A stretch of 64,000 nucleotides of DNA from Mangifera indica (GCF_011075055.1 NC_058137.1:2728001-2792000); one strand, 5' to 3'. Counted from the first letter of the stretch, positions 23,630-36,372 are shown. Translations and numbers: made by a program. Notes: generated by a model not told the origin, from the letters alone.

Positions 23630-26270
23630 TTAATTGCCTGCTCCATTGCTCACACTAATTTCTGTGTTAATGCTGCTGTCCAATTTTGGTGGAGCAGATA
23701 GCCGCCTTGGCTTGGCTGGTGATGGTGGATAAGAGAGCCGTTTCTTTGCAGAGGCTGAAGATACCTCTTCAGGAGTTCCACCTTTGTCAGCCCCCAATGG
23801 GCTCTGCAACCTGGATTTTGCTCTTGCAGATTCAGTGGGTACCATGTAACGTGGAGCTGCCGGAGAGCCAGGTTGACTCTCGTCATCTTGCACACTTGAG
23901 CCTCCGATAGTATGCCTTCGATTTGACTGCACACTGACCATGCTTCTAGTGTCATCATCTTGACCTGAAACACTGGCCCTTGGGATCATTGGCTTCAATT
24001 TCCTTGCACCTGATGAAGGTGGCTTGATAGGAGTTGCACTTGTTGAAGAAGGTGGCTTGGTAGGAGTTGCACCTGTTGAAGAAGGTGGCTTTGTAGAAGT
24101 TGATGGGGATTGACGGCTTGGAGTTTTGGTTACTTTTTGATTGGTTGTTGGGGATTGCTTGTCAGAATTGAGTTGGTGGCGAGCATAAGATCTGCTGATT
24201 TCTCCAACTATATTGCGGCTTGCACTCTTTACAGATGAGCTGTCATTGCTGATTTCTTTCTCAGTCATGCCATGGCTTTCCCATGGCTGCCCTGCCATCC
24301 ATCGTTCCAACCAGCTCCAACCCCAGGTGGGATTCCTTGGATCCATGAACATTGGATTTACAGATTTTGATGAATTCTTCCAGGTTTTCTATACAAGTCA
24401 TGTCATAGAAGAGTTAAAACTAACTACTTAATCATAGACTCAGTCCCAAAGTAGATAATGACATGTAGAAGGTCTAACTGAACTTCAACACAAATAAAGT
24501 TTCAAGTCAGTCAGTTATGTCACAAACTATTATTGCTGCCTGTACATCTGAATTTTAACATGTTAGATACTAAATAACCATGTTTATTCATGATACAAAT
24601 AACCCAGCTAAATGCTCTTATGCAAGCTGATAGTGTACAATTTCAGGAGAACTAGGTACCTGATGAGAGAACGAGTAAGCCATTGCCCTTTCTCTTCTCA
24701 TGGCTGCTTCAAACTTGCTTAGCAGGCTTGCTTCAATTTTCTCCTTAGACTGTAGGCTGTCATCCCAATCATCCCCCATCTGTTCCAACATTTAAGAGAA
24801 TTTACCCCAGCAAAATAAGAAGAGAATGAAGAAACTACCTAAATGAGCCAAAGACATGGATAGATAAACGTTTTATGTGACAAACTAAACTTTGAGCTGA
24901 GTATCTAGATTTCCAAACAGTTGGCAAGATGTTGATATTTAAGTTGATATAGTCACAAACGCTTTCAAAACAAAATCACAAGCCAAGCAATCAGGGCAAT
25001 TGATATATAAGATTAATGAGATATAACAAAGACCTGTGTTGCAATCTCTTTGGCATGCTTTTGTAGGAGTTGTTTTTGGAGAGCCTGATTCTCCTCTGAC
25101 ATTCTGATCCTCCTTGAAAGAATCTGAGACTGCACACGTGAGAGAGTCTGCATGCATCGAAGGGTATTTGTGGCTTGCCGTTTCACCACAGGACCTTCTA
25201 TAAGTAATTTTAGCCTGACAAGACCTCTTAAAGCCCTCAATGCCCTTCTTGCCTAAGAAGGAGAAATGTGGAAACAAACTCAGCTCATAAATTCCACATG
25301 AAACTAACAATACAAAAACAGAAAAGGGATTTCAAACTATACTAGGACTAAAAATTCTTAAGCAACAGAAATATCTTCCAAAATGATATTTATGATCGAG
25401 CAAAGAACAAGCAGAATGGACTTTAACACATTTAACTTTCTCTTCAACCATTATGACTGAAACAATCCTACAATTATTATGGTAACTTTGGTGCGAGAAT
25501 AGTCTCATATGCCTTTTTTCAGCTATATGCCTATACTTCAAATCTGCGTTAATAACTACATTTCACTTTGCTGAGCTGCAACCATTTAATTGATGAAAGT
25601 CAAGCACTTCTTTCATTCTCACTTGTCTATGTCAAGATTGTCTCTTCAAACCCCAATGTACAAGAGTTTTTGCATTTACAACTGGCTCAATTCACTAATT
25701 TGATAAATCAAATAAAATACTGTAAAAGCGTAACACAACAGGGAAATTATTTCCCGTAGATCAGACAGTGACCAAACACTCAAAGCAGCTAACCGAAATG
25801 TTACCTACCAAGTAACCACGAAATGCAGTCTGAATCCTGATTGCCGCCGCCTCTTCCTCAGATTTGCCATCAAACCGAGTATTTCTTATAAATCGAACAA
25901 CCTCCGGAACAGCATCAGCAACAACGACCGCCTCCTCTGACACCGTAGCAGCAACAACCACAGTGGCTGCATAGTTTCTCTGTTCATCCTCTACCTCTTC
26001 CGGCTGGAGAGCAGGAGGAGGCGGAGGAAGAGGTGCCTTCACGGTCTCTAAAGGAACAGACTCCGAAACGAAATCTTGCTCCTTTCCAAACCATTTCTTC
26101 TTTGATTTCTAGAAACAAGATAACCAAGTACATTAAAATCTTACTATAAAAAAACACAAATTCATCATGAATTTAAAAGGAAATTTCTTCAAAACCTTCT
26201 CTTTCCTCTCCTTCGAATCTGGACTCAAAGCCTTCTTCACATTTGAAAACCACTTTCCTTTCCTCCCCAT
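23630..26270 (-). CDS. IQD: IQ67-domain (IQD) calmodulin-binding scaffold protein
   Basis: Plant calmodulin-binding protein of the IQD family, which links calcium signals to microtubules, membranes or nuclear targets. Five exons, 26270-26196, 26108-25809, 25252-25034, 24779-24660 and 24388-23630, encode 490 residues. The start [20 protein letters not shown] is the family's basic N terminus. The IQ67 region begins in exon 2 with [17 protein letters not shown] and continues across the characteristic phase-0 intron into [17 protein letters not shown] and [10 protein letters not shown], giving the stacked IQ and 1-5-10 / 1-8-14 type motifs. Further on are [19 protein letters not shown] and the [13 protein letters not shown] block conserved in IQDs. 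The C-terminal part is Ser/Pro/Thr-rich and disordered with a tandem [11 protein letters not shown] repeat. Order beside TIM14 and RH57 matches Arabidopsis IQD1 (At3g09710). Confidence 0.94.
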
Positions 26271-28238
26271 TTCCTTATCATTCCTCAATTCAGTTAACCT
26301 CTATTTCAAACAAAAAAAATCAAACCACAAATTTCCAATCCATAATGCACAGATAAAAAAAAAAGCCACGATATTCCCAGAAACAGAAACCAAAATTTAC
26401 CTGAAAAACACAGCAGATCTCAGGAGAAAGAACTTGAAGGAAGCCTGTATAAGAAGCTGAAGTGGTGATCGTGTGAATAAAAAAGAGAGAAGGGAAAACC
26501 CAGCTGGGCTCTTGCTAGTGTGACCCCACTTCATAGGAGCAAGTGGAGCCCGCCTTTCTTTGTCAAATTTAATTTTGATCGCCGGCGATATAAATAAATT
26601 AAAAGAAAAAGAAAAAAAAATGTAAATCTTGTCTTTTTATTGCTTCTCTTTTACCCTACCATGTATCCTATTTATAAAGACACTTATTTTGTTTCTTATC
26701 AATAAATATTTTCTATTATTAGAATATATTTATTATAAATTTTGTAAATATTTATTTTAAAAATTGCAGATTTTTTTTAAAGTATTGTGCTTGAGAGTGT
26801 TGTAAAAATGAAAAAAAAACCATAATATTCGTGCTTTTAATAAATGACTTATTCGAAATGAGTAAATGAATTTTTTCTTTTTTCTAATGTCAACTACAGA
26901 AAGTGACACATGCGTATAATACAAGTCAATTACTGAGTGAGAAGTAGCCGTTGCTATAGGTAAATCAATCATAAGTCTTCAACAACAACATTTGTCTATT
27001 GTTGGACCTGCATTCTGTTGGAATTTCTCTATGACTGACTTAGTTTATCTGTTTAATTTAAATTTGAATTGGTTTAAATTAAAATAATTGACTAATTTTC
27101 AAAATCGAATTAAACTTAAACAATAAAGAATTTGGTTTATTTAGGCTCACAAAATTGGGAATTGTTTGATTTAGTTTAAATTTAATTTTTGATTTAATTT
27201 GAATAATATCAAGTAATTATCAAAATAATATTGTTTTGTATATTATTGAATAAATCGATGTTATTTTGTCATTGAGTTATAAATTTGACTTACAAGTACA
27301 AGTAACAGATTTGAGTCATATATTCAAATTATGAATTTAAATTGAACTAAACTGAATTATTTTTTATTTGAATTGAATTCAAACTATCCTTAATTTTGAT
27401 TTGTCAAATTGGAGTTAAACTATTTTTTATTTGAAGCGAATTCAAACTAGGGGATGTTAGGCTTGATTTGATTTGTATCCACCTCTAAAAATAACAATTG
27501 ACGATCTTCCAGTCTAAATTGAACAAATTAAAATTTATGTCCTTGTTCAGTACTTCATAAAAAATATTATACGTAAATTGATAGTATCTTTTATAAAAGC
27601 ATCATCAATACCAGATTTTATTTAAGCATTTATTTCTTAAATTAATCATGACAAATTACTGTTTATTTAGAAAATTAATCATTGAACCTGGCCTACTCTA
27701 ATAGACAAAACTTACCATTCTCAGGGGGCTTAACTGTCACTTTTGTATTTAGAGAGCGTTTAAGAGAGCCAGAACTTAATAAGGCTTTTAACGGAATAAA
27801 TTTGGATTATATAATAGCGTGAGAAAATTGTTGGGTGGCTAACAGACGTGGGCGTACCCGAATAAATTATTTGTCACATAATTAAAACAAGAGTTAAATT
27901 TCCCAGAATGCCCTCAATAATGTGATTAGTTGCAAATTATGACATGAGAAGGCTGCTCATTGGGTTTGGGCTTGGTTTTATGCAATATAAAATTTTGTTT
28001 TTTAACCTAATTTGCCCCAACTTGCCGTGCCTTCGCCCCACTACAATGATTATTTCTTAATATATTCGTTAAAATAGGGAATAGTACAATTTACACAATT
28101 TTTTTTTGTGATTTTAAAAAGGGACACAAGTTTCGATTTGTACATTTGCGGACCCCAAAAAATATCTTTTTCAATTTAGGGACAAAACAACAGGAGTTTC
28201 CATTTGTTCAATTTAGGAACACTTCATTTTAATTTTAA
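26271..28238. other. intergenic region upstream of IQD
   Basis: It contains the IQD promoter and probable 5' UTR (26271-26560), the second copy of the AT-rich degenerate repeat at 27030-27500, and otherwise nothing supportable. Confidence 0.55.
27030..27500 (+). repeat. degenerate AAATTGAATTCAAA-type repeat, copy 2
   Basis: It is co-linear with the copy at 20030-20500: GAATTGAATTCAAACTA, CCTTAATTTTGATTTG, TTTTTTATTTGAAGCGAA and a terminal GTATCCACCTCTAAA. Copies are the same strand. Confidence 0.6.
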
Positions 28239-29526
28239 GGCCAAAAGACTATTTCCCACCCAAAGTATTTTTATTTGTTAATTTTAAAAAATTTAAATAT
28301 CCAACCATCATCTAATTTTGTTAATAAATTATGTCATTTTTTAAATAAATTACTTATTTAACTATTTTTATAAAAAAAAAAACCCTGTAAACTAATTTGG
28401 TCAGACAAAAACACAAACACTTAGACCTCATAGCAATTTCAATAAACATCTTCTACTCAAAGAGATACGCAACTCGAACAATACATCCTCTAATCAACAA
28501 ACATCTCTCAAACACACACTTTTCCACTTTCTTCTTTATTAAAGATTAGTAAAATAAATTACTTATTTAACTATTTTTATAAAAAAAAAAAAAACCTTGT
28601 AAACTAATTTGGTCAGACAAAAACACAAACACTTAGATCTCATAGCAATTTCAATAAACATCTTCTACTCAAACAGATACGCAGTTCGAATAATACATCT
28701 TCCAATCAACAAACATCTCTCAAACATACACTTTCCACTTTTTTCTTTATCAAAGATTAGTAAAGTTGATAGAGTGTTATAACTTTTAAAATAAAAATTT
28801 GAGTTCGAATTTCTATTATACTTATAAAATCTTAATTTATCTGATATAATAGTTATAGATCTAATTATTATATTCTAAATTTATCTATCAAAAAAATATA
28901 AGTGAGATCTCAGGTATTAAAAAAAAACAAACGTATCCCTTTACTTCCTTCTATTTTCACACACCTTAATTTACTAATCCGTCCTACTTGCCTCAATCAT
29001 TTCTGCTGCTGTACACTAGCCTCTTAACTATGGCATCAACAGTGGCTTTCATCTCCACACTAATCATATCCTCCTATTTCCTATTTGTGTCGCAGAATCT
29101 TAATCCACGTTCTTTCTCTTGAAAGAAAACCAGCAGCATCCCGTTGCCTTATTCTACATAACCAGTACACTTCATATTGGACGTACACTGTATTAATCAT
29201 ATTCACATTCATGAATAGAAGAGAGAGTTAGAGATGGCATCCAAAGGGGAAAAAAAAAATCCATAGGGGAAAAAAAAAATCCATAGGGGGGGAGTTATTA
29301 TTCAAAACCTTTGCTAAGGTAAAATTATTAATTTTTAAAATTTTAAAAATAAAATAGAATAAAATTTAATTTTTTTAATATTACCTATAACATGATATTT
29401 TTGTCTTTATAATTAACAATTAAATTTAAACAAAAATAGATGACGAATGAGTATTTAAATTTAAAAAAAAATGGAGAATGAGAGTTGGGGTGCATCAAAC
29501 CTTGGGTGGAATTAAGTCCTTTGACC
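28239..29526. mobile_element. Mutator-like non-autonomous element, 'GGCCAAA' family, copy 1
   Basis: The left terminus GGCCAAAAGACTATTTCCCA is the inverted counterpart of the right end TGGAATTAAGTCCTTTGACC. The flanking 9-mers TAATTTTAA (28230-28238) and TAATTAAAA (29527-29535) match at 7 of 9 positions, consistent with an aged 9-bp target duplication. At about 1.29 kb it is the longest copy in the window, partly because it carries an internal 209-bp tandem duplication. It encodes nothing recognisable. Confidence 0.65.
28343..28765. repeat. 209-bp direct tandem duplication
   Basis: Two adjacent units (28343-28551 and 28552-28765) share AAATAAATTACTTATTTAAC, GTAAACTAATTTGGTCAGAC, AATAAACATCTTCTACTCAA and AATCAACAAACATCTCTC with few substitutions, and an A-run that differs in length. 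High identity suggests a relatively recent duplication inside the surrounding mobile element. Confidence 0.9.
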
Positions 29527-30531
29527 TAATTAAAATTTGGAAATAGTATAACAATAGCCTATGTTGTGGATAAAGTCATTCAAGATTTGGGAAAATTACA
29601 AGTGTCATCCGTCGAATTTCTAATTTATAAAATTTTACTTAAATCCTATCATGTTAATAGAAAATGAAGTTTACACATCTCTCTCTCTCTGTATATATGT
29701 ATACACACACAAAAAAAAGAGTTAATTATCATATTATTTTTACTATTTTATTTTTATGAAATGATATATTATCTTTAAAAGAGGTCATGAAAATTTTGAC
29801 CAAATTCGGATTAAATCGCAACAATCAAGGGCAATTATGTCAAAATATGCCAAATCACAAATTTTTGACAATCAAAATTGTGACCAAGGTGCATACTTGT
29901 TGGATTGCACCTCGTTAGGTGCAATTATGGTGCTAGAATCTTATATTTATAAATCTCATCTATTCGAAATTATGTCTAGATGTAATGTTGTTAGATCATA
30001 CATACCTAACTTGCTGCGATTTTGAAGATCAACTTTTGACTAATTTTTCATTTCTTTTAAAATTTATCCAAAATTTTAGAAAACTATTGAAATTACTTTT
30101 ATACCCTTCTACCATTAGCTTTTTCTTCTTTTAATTTAATTAATCAAGTTTAGTTTTTTGGTGATGATTTATTGTTTAGAGATTCAAAAGATATGATCAA
30201 ATTAAGTAATTTAAAGTAACCATCACAAATTAAGCCACAGAAATAAATTATCCAATTTTTACTCCATCAAAATTTGGAAATTGAATTTGTTATATAAATT
30301 TTTCATATTTTTTGTTGGATAAATAAGATAATTGCCACTGCCAGAGTTACCACTGTTATGATTTCCTTTATGCTTTGTCAAAAACTGAAGAAAAAGCAAA
30401 TAAATTCCCAAAGCATTAAAATATAAAAAAACCAACCAAAAAAAAAAAAAAAGAATAGAGATGCCTAATAATAGAATAATATTTTTCCCGCCAATTTAAT
30501 TTTCAAAAATCATAATCTTGATTTCTTCTAT
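29527..30531. other. intergenic region downstream of IRX9-like gene
   Basis: AT-rich; it contains a (TC)n(TA)n run near 29680-29700 and no supported gene. Confidence 0.5.
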
Positions 30532-33476
30532 TTATCTACGAAGCATAGAAATTCCTTGAGAGGGAGGCTTTGGTAAATCAAGAGACCAAATCATGATTTT
30601 TGAGCAATCTTCTGCTGGTATTCCCTGTAACTTTGTCTCATCTTCCAGAACAACTTGTTTCACGAATTTGATTGAATTCTATATATTCAGATAAAAAAAT
30701 CACCTAAAAATTAATTTTCATTAAAATTTATTAAAATTTGAAGTTATAATTAGGGAGAATACCTGCGAGGTTTGTTGAAGGGATGAAGGGCGGCCCCATC
30801 TCTCTGGATCCCAAAGAATCGAACTGTTGAAACCAAAACTTGAAACATGAATAGAAGGCTTCTCTTCTGTTTCGTTGTTCGTTTTCTTTAAATGCCATCC
30901 TATTACTTGTGAAGAATCGCACACAGGCCCTTCGATTCTCACCTTCTTGTTGTTCGCCGTCAGGAATGCCATCGGCCACGTCCCGAACACCCTGCGCCAC
31001 CGTCAACCATGTACCAGGGTTTAATGTTAAAAGGAAACAAGTTTAAATTAAAATAGAGCAAATGACTATTTCCCACCAAATTTTGATGCAAAGTACATAA
31101 TCATTCATCAAGTGTTAAAAAACCAAATTTACATAAGTCATTCACCATAATTAAAGAATTCTATTTTACATTTTTAGATATGACAGTTTTCCTTTTGTTG
31201 AATTTACAAAAATACCATTAACTTTTAATATAAATATGAAAATACCAATAAATATTTATTAATTTAAAAATTTATCACTTAAATATTTAAAAATATTAAA
31301 ACTCTAACCAATCTTCAAATATTATGTTGTGTTTAGCCCTTGAGAGTGTAATTATAACTTTTTTAAAATGTGAATAGACATATATTTCAAAATTTTCAAA
31401 AACAGTTGTTTGAATGTTCAAAACTCCCTTAAATTCATTAATATTAGATCATTTTTAAAAATTATAATTTATTCTAAACATATGGCATTTTAAACTGAAA
31501 AAATAGAATTGAAAAAATAATACAAAATTTAAAAGATAAAAATGTCATTTCAGCAAATCTAGGTTGGGATATGATATTGGCTAGTAAAATAATATAAAAT
31601 TTATAATAAAAATAATACCATGAAAATTAACAAAAGAAAATTTGAATGGGGTCATCAGCCCACTCTCACCCTAACTTGGGTGTACGTCCCTGATGTAATA
31701 TTATGGATAAACATAGATGCTTCAAATCTAATGGATAACATACTAATAGTGAAAAAAAGTTGAATGCCATTTTCACCCCTGATATATTGTATAAAGCTAA
31801 GAATAATATTATATGTTTATATTTTTTATATATAATTTGTGTATATAAATAATATATTATTATATAATTAAATATTATTTTATATTTAATTTAAAATTAC
31901 TCAATTATGTAATGATATATAATTAAAATATATGTAGATATAATTTTATTAATATTTTAATTAGGCCAAAGGACTAGTTTCCACGCAAAGTATGCGCATT
32001 TTTCAAGTTTCTCCCCGTTAACTTTGAAAATCTCATTTACCTACCCGTGGGTTGTTAAAATTAACCGAGTCTGTTAGTTATATCATTTTTCTCCCCTAAA
32101 CTCTAAAAATTAATAATTTCATCTCAATCTAAGTTTTAAAAAACAACATTTTTTCCCTTAGGGTTTCCAATTTTCATATTCAATTTTTCGATGTCGTTTA
32201 TTCCTCTCGATGACCTCTAGGTGATGTCTCTTCCTCTCTGGCACAGTCTCCTTCTGATGGCTCTCTTGGGAGTACTCATCGACGAAGACGAGTCGTCTCT
32301 GTCAAGATGAAAACAACTCGTTTTCGTCGACAAATACTCCCAAGAGAGCCGTTAGAAGAAGACCGCACTGGAGAGGAAGAGGCGTCGCCTATAGGTCATT
32401 AGAGAGGAAGAAACAACGTAAAAAAATTGAATCTGAAAAATTGAAAACCTTATGAGGGAAAATGATACTTTTTAAAGCTTGGGTTAAGAGAAATTGTTAA
32501 TTTTTAGGATTTGAGAAAGAAAATTAAATTTAAATTTATTTTATTTAATATAAAAATAATAATTTTACTTTAAAACTATTAATTTTAACTATAGACAGAT
32601 AAATAAGATTTTAAAAGGTTACGGAAGAAATATTGAAAAAACAACATACATTGTGTGGGAAATAAACGTTTGGCCCTTTTTATTATATAAGAGGTGAAGT
32701 TGTCTTCCACGTATAAATTCCATTACCTTAATTCGAAAAGTAGAGATAATATTGGACCTGTCCAAATCAAGGAAGAAATATCCTCTTCGGAGGGTCAGGA
32801 TATCATTTCACCTCCCGTAGATAAGATATATCAAAGTTAGAGTGAAGAAAAGATTTACGTACTCGATGTCCCTCAGCTCGTCGAAGAAGCCGAGATCATA
32901 AACATTGGAAAGGCCGGCGAAGTGAACGATTCCACTCAGCCTGTGTTGCTCAATATGCTTCAACGCAACGTTTCGTTGATGATCCAACTCGGCTTCCGGG
33001 TCTGTGAAGTTCTCTTTGAAAACCAAATGTCTGTACATGATCGCCGTCTTCCTCAATAATCGTGACACTTGATCAGACTCCGTTTGTTTTTCCACAACTA
33101 TCCACAACAATGGCGGCGGAACCAGTTTCATAGTATTCGCCAATCTCCTCAAATAAACATTCTGAAACTTATCTCTTTCATTCGTTGGCGTCACAATGAT
33201 AAGCAGTCTTCTGGGCATCAACTTGGGCTCTTTTTCCACCTTTGTTGCAGATGGCTCTTGAGTTGTTTCAGTTTCAGCTACAAGGCTTCTGTTAACGCTG
33301 GTTTCGGGTTGTAATTTTATAAACGCTTCAACAGGCTCAGGAGCATATTTTTGCAAAACTGGTGAAGAAGTTTTGCCAGTCGGAGCGAAGCCAGTGAAGA
33401 ATCCCATAACGAAACACAGAGAAAAATGAACTATAGCTTTCTTCCATAATTGAGCTTTCTTCTTTGATCTTTCCAT
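30532..33476 (-). CDS. IRX9: IRX9-type GT43 glycosyltransferase, xylan backbone synthesis
   Basis: Type II Golgi membrane protein of glycosyltransferase family 43, required with IRX10 and IRX14 proteins for elongating the beta-1,4-xylan backbone of secondary walls. Three exons, 33476-32863, 30991-30763 and 30678-30532, encode 329 residues. A short basic cytosolic tail (MERSKKKAQLWKKA) precedes one membrane anchor (VHFSLCFVMGFFTGFA), then a Pro/Glu-rich stem, then the GT43 domain: LLIIVTPTNERDKFQNVYLRR, PPPLLWIVVE, ELDHQRNVALKHIE, HFAGLSNVYDLGFFDELRDIE, VFGTWPMAFL, EGPVCDSSQVIGWHLKK and ILWDPERWGRP. The loop holds AGLSNVYD where catalytic GT43s have a DDD motif, as in Arabidopsis IRX9, which is thought to be structural rather than catalytic. 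The 1.87-kb first intron contains two transposable elements. Confidence 0.95.
31800..31950. repeat. AT-rich palindromic MITE, copy g, in IRX9 intron 1
   Basis: It contains ATATATTATTATATAATT, AAATATTATTTTATATTTAA and AAAATTACTCAATTATGTAA in family order. It lies immediately left of a Mutator-like element within the same intron. Confidence 0.6.
31964..32675. mobile_element. Mutator-like foldback element, 'GGCCAAA' family, copy 2, in IRX9 intron 1
   Basis: Left end GGCCAAAGGACTAGTTTCCA, right end TGGGAAATAAACGTTTGGCC, inverted. Inner landmarks TCCCCGTTAACTTTG and TTAGGGTTTCC match the intact copy at 61.06 kb (CCCCCTTTAATTATG, TTAGGGTTTGG), and the centre is an inverted repeat (GGAGTACTCATCGACGAAGAC / GTCGACAAATACTCC). 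About 712 bp. Flanking 9-mers are not clearly duplicated. Confidence 0.8.
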
Positions 33477-33855
33477 GGACCTGGAAACTATGATGACCTG
33501 AACTGAAAAAAAAATCTCGTCACCGTCACTGAATTTTATACATATTGAGGAGAGAAAATTTAATGGGAAATGATTGGCGATGGGAAATTGAATGTTTTTG
33601 GAAGTTAAATTCAGAGGGAAATTGGTATTGATTTGGCTGTATCTTAAAGTTAAAGGAAGAAGGAAAGCAACAGATGGGAAGAAGGCTTGAGCTAGTGTTT
33701 GTACCTAATAGTTGGTGGGATGGAACTCATCAACCGAGTGGTTTGAATAAAAAATTGTAATTAATTAGCTGGTTGTTAAGGTTAAGTTTTCAATTAGCCT
33801 GCCTCGCCAAATTTACCAATTAAGGAGAAATCATAAATTTCAGACCATATTATTA

Positions 33856-33892
33856 TTATGATGATGATGATGATGATGATGATGTTGATGTT
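33856..33892. repeat. (ATG)n trinucleotide microsatellite
   Basis: About nine consecutive GAT/ATG units in the upstream region of the IRX9-like gene, continuing imperfectly to 33892. Confidence 0.9.
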
Positions 33893-34011
33893 AGGTTTCA
33901 TTATAGATACCAGAAAGATTATGCATTAATTAATATTTCGCGTTTTTAATTTTTAAGAAATCACCATTCAACTCAAATCATTGTCCTTTGTGTTGTGTGC
34001 TTATTTTATAA

Positions 34012-34648
34012 GGCCAAACGATTATTTTTCACCCAACGTGTCTACATTTTTTAGCTTTAAAATACTAAATTTTGATCTGTCACTTTTATCAAGTGAAAGG
34101 ATATGAATGTTATTTTGTATGAATTTCATATTTTCTTTTATTCTATCTAGTTTCACTTTTTTCTTTTTTTTTCCTTTTTATTTTTTATTTTCTCTTTCCA
34201 ATAGTTTGGGGAAAACCTATATTTTTTTTACAAAATATTAGGGTTGTTAAAAAAATTTTAGGAGATTTTATAAATTTAAAAAAAGTTTAAGGGTATTTTT
34301 AAAATTTTAAAATTTCCATACACCTTTTAATAGTTTTTAAAACAATAGTTGCAATCCTAAAAAATAAACCACAATGCATCATTTTGAAATTGGTTAGAAT
34401 TTTAACAATTTTTAGAAATTTAAATAATAAAATTTTAGACTGACAAAAATATATTAGTAATTTAATATTTATATAAAAGGTTAATAATAGTTTTATAATT
34501 TCAATAAAAAGGACAAAATAATCATTTCCAAAAAGTCAAATAAATTCATTAATAAAAATGAACAATAAGTAAAATTTGAATTTTCTAAATTTAAAGGATG
34601 AAAATTTGTCATTTCATCAAACCTTGAGTAAAAAATGATCGTTTGACC
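34012..34648. mobile_element. Mutator-like non-autonomous element, 'GGCCAAA' family, copy 3
   Basis: Left end GGCCAAACGATTATTTTTCA; right end TAAAAAATGATCGTTTGACC, inverted. Flanks ATTTTATAA and TATTTTGTA show an imperfect 9-bp duplication (8 of 9 when shifted by one base). About 637 bp, heavily diverged inside. Confidence 0.75.
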
Positions 34649-34721
34649 TATTTTGTAAAATAAATTGAAGAGCAATCCTTGTGTTAAAGACAATCTAGAA
34701 TTTACATTCTAATTTTTTATT

Positions 34722-34895
34722 GAGTAATACTATATGTATTTATTTTAGGCACACAATTATATATATATTTATATGTGTCATCATATAATTTTATATTACT
34801 TTACCTCTAATTAAAAATTATCCAATTATACGATAACATATATAAATATATATATATTTGTATATTTAAAATAGATATACATAATTTTATTATTT
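34722..34895. repeat. AT-rich palindromic MITE, copy h
   Basis: One of the best preserved copies: it begins AGTAATACTATATGTATTTA and ends AAATAGATATACATAATTTT, clearly inverted, with TTTTATATTACTTTACCTC and AAAAATTATCCAATTATACG around the centre. Confidence 0.7.
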
Positions 34896-35700
34896 TTAAT
34901 TATGGATACTAATAAATAATGAAACAATGTTAATCAAAGAATAGTGAACTTCCATGATAATTGAATTAAGCATACTTCTTTTAGTCACCAATGCTCCAAC
35001 TTCTTTTATTATTTTTTATTAAAATATGGAACATATCATATTTATTTTTTTGAATAAATAAAGAATTTGATTTTGATGTGTCTCCAACTTTTTTTGTTTT
35101 CATGGGTTCTTTATTGTGTGGGTGCCACTAATGCAATAAATATATTAGGGTGTGGAGCATAACACATTTTTTTAATTTTTGAGTAAATTATAAATTTGAT
35201 TTTAATATGTTTTCAACCGTCCAATTCATTTCTCTATTGTTTAGGTGCCACTAATGCAATAAATATATTAGGGTATGGATTATGGAACATAACATAATTT
35301 TTTTTTTTTTTTATAAATCAAGAATTTTATTTTAATATGTCTTCAATAGTTTTGAATTCGTATCATCATTATCAATATCTAATGATATACAAACATAAGT
35401 AAAAAATAATATGTATCATAAAATATATAAAAAATTATACGATATAATAATTGTATTATACAATACAAAATATATCTTATGATATAATACATATTTTCTA
35501 TACGAATTGATTTTTTTTTTTGGAAAAGGTGTGATATGATATAAGTGTATCTTAGAAATTTTAGAATTTCAAAAAATTTCATGATATTTTCAAAGTAATG
35601 ATGTGAATATTAGAATTTATTATTATATATATTTTATTATAATAATAATATAATAAAACTACATATATTAAATTTGAGAATATATATATATATATATATG

Positions 35701-35795
35701 ATTTTGAATTAACGATAAAATAATACTTAATTATATGATGATATATATAAATATATATATTTATATATCTAAAATAAATATGTATAATTTTATTT
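35701..35795. repeat. AT-rich palindromic MITE, copy i (half element)
   Basis: Only the right half is seen: TTGAATTAACGATAAAATAA, TACTTAATTATATGATGATA, then AAATAAATATGTATAATTTT. The left half is replaced by a long TA run. Confidence 0.5.
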
Positions 35796-36204
35796 AGAAT
35801 AATAATACGATACGAATTTTTTAAATACACACAAAAAAAAAAATTATATTTTTGATATATAATTCAATTATATATATATATATATATATTATCTTTACTG
35901 TTTGGAGGACACTTTCCTCTCAAACCACTCTTTTAGCACTTGTTTAAGTCCACGGTAAAAATCAAACGAATCTATCCATCAAAATCGATGCGACCGTCAG
36001 CAGCCAGCCACGTCCTTTTTTTTTTTAAAGAAACAGAAAAAGGCAAATTATTTATACTTTATCTGATTCCCAGCAAAAATAACCACCCTCGTGACTTTTT
36101 CCGAATGTTGGGAAAAATGTCAAGCGTAGGTAAGGCGTGAACTAGATAAAGGTTAACAAACGGAGTATTTGATATTTGACTATTGCTGTAAAAATAATTT
36201 AAAA

Positions 36205-36372
36205 AATAAATTTATATAAATTTATTTTAAGCATATAAATAGATATATATTTAATATATATTATTATGAGATAAAATAATTTTAAATTAAAAATAAAATA
36301 ATATTTAATTATATAATAATTTATAAATATATATTTATTTATGTATTTAAATTAGATAATATTCAGTTTTAT
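36205..36372. repeat. AT-rich palindromic MITE, copy j
   Basis: It contains TATATATTATTATGAGATAA and AATAATATTTAATTATATAA around a TTTTAAATTAAAAATAAA centre, and an outer inverted ATTTATATAAATTTATTTTAA / TTATTTATGTATTTAAATTA pair. Confidence 0.55.

Noticed and set aside
35379..35830. Tyr/Ile-rich minus-strand ORFs
   Set aside because: They are translations of TA-rich low-complexity DNA.
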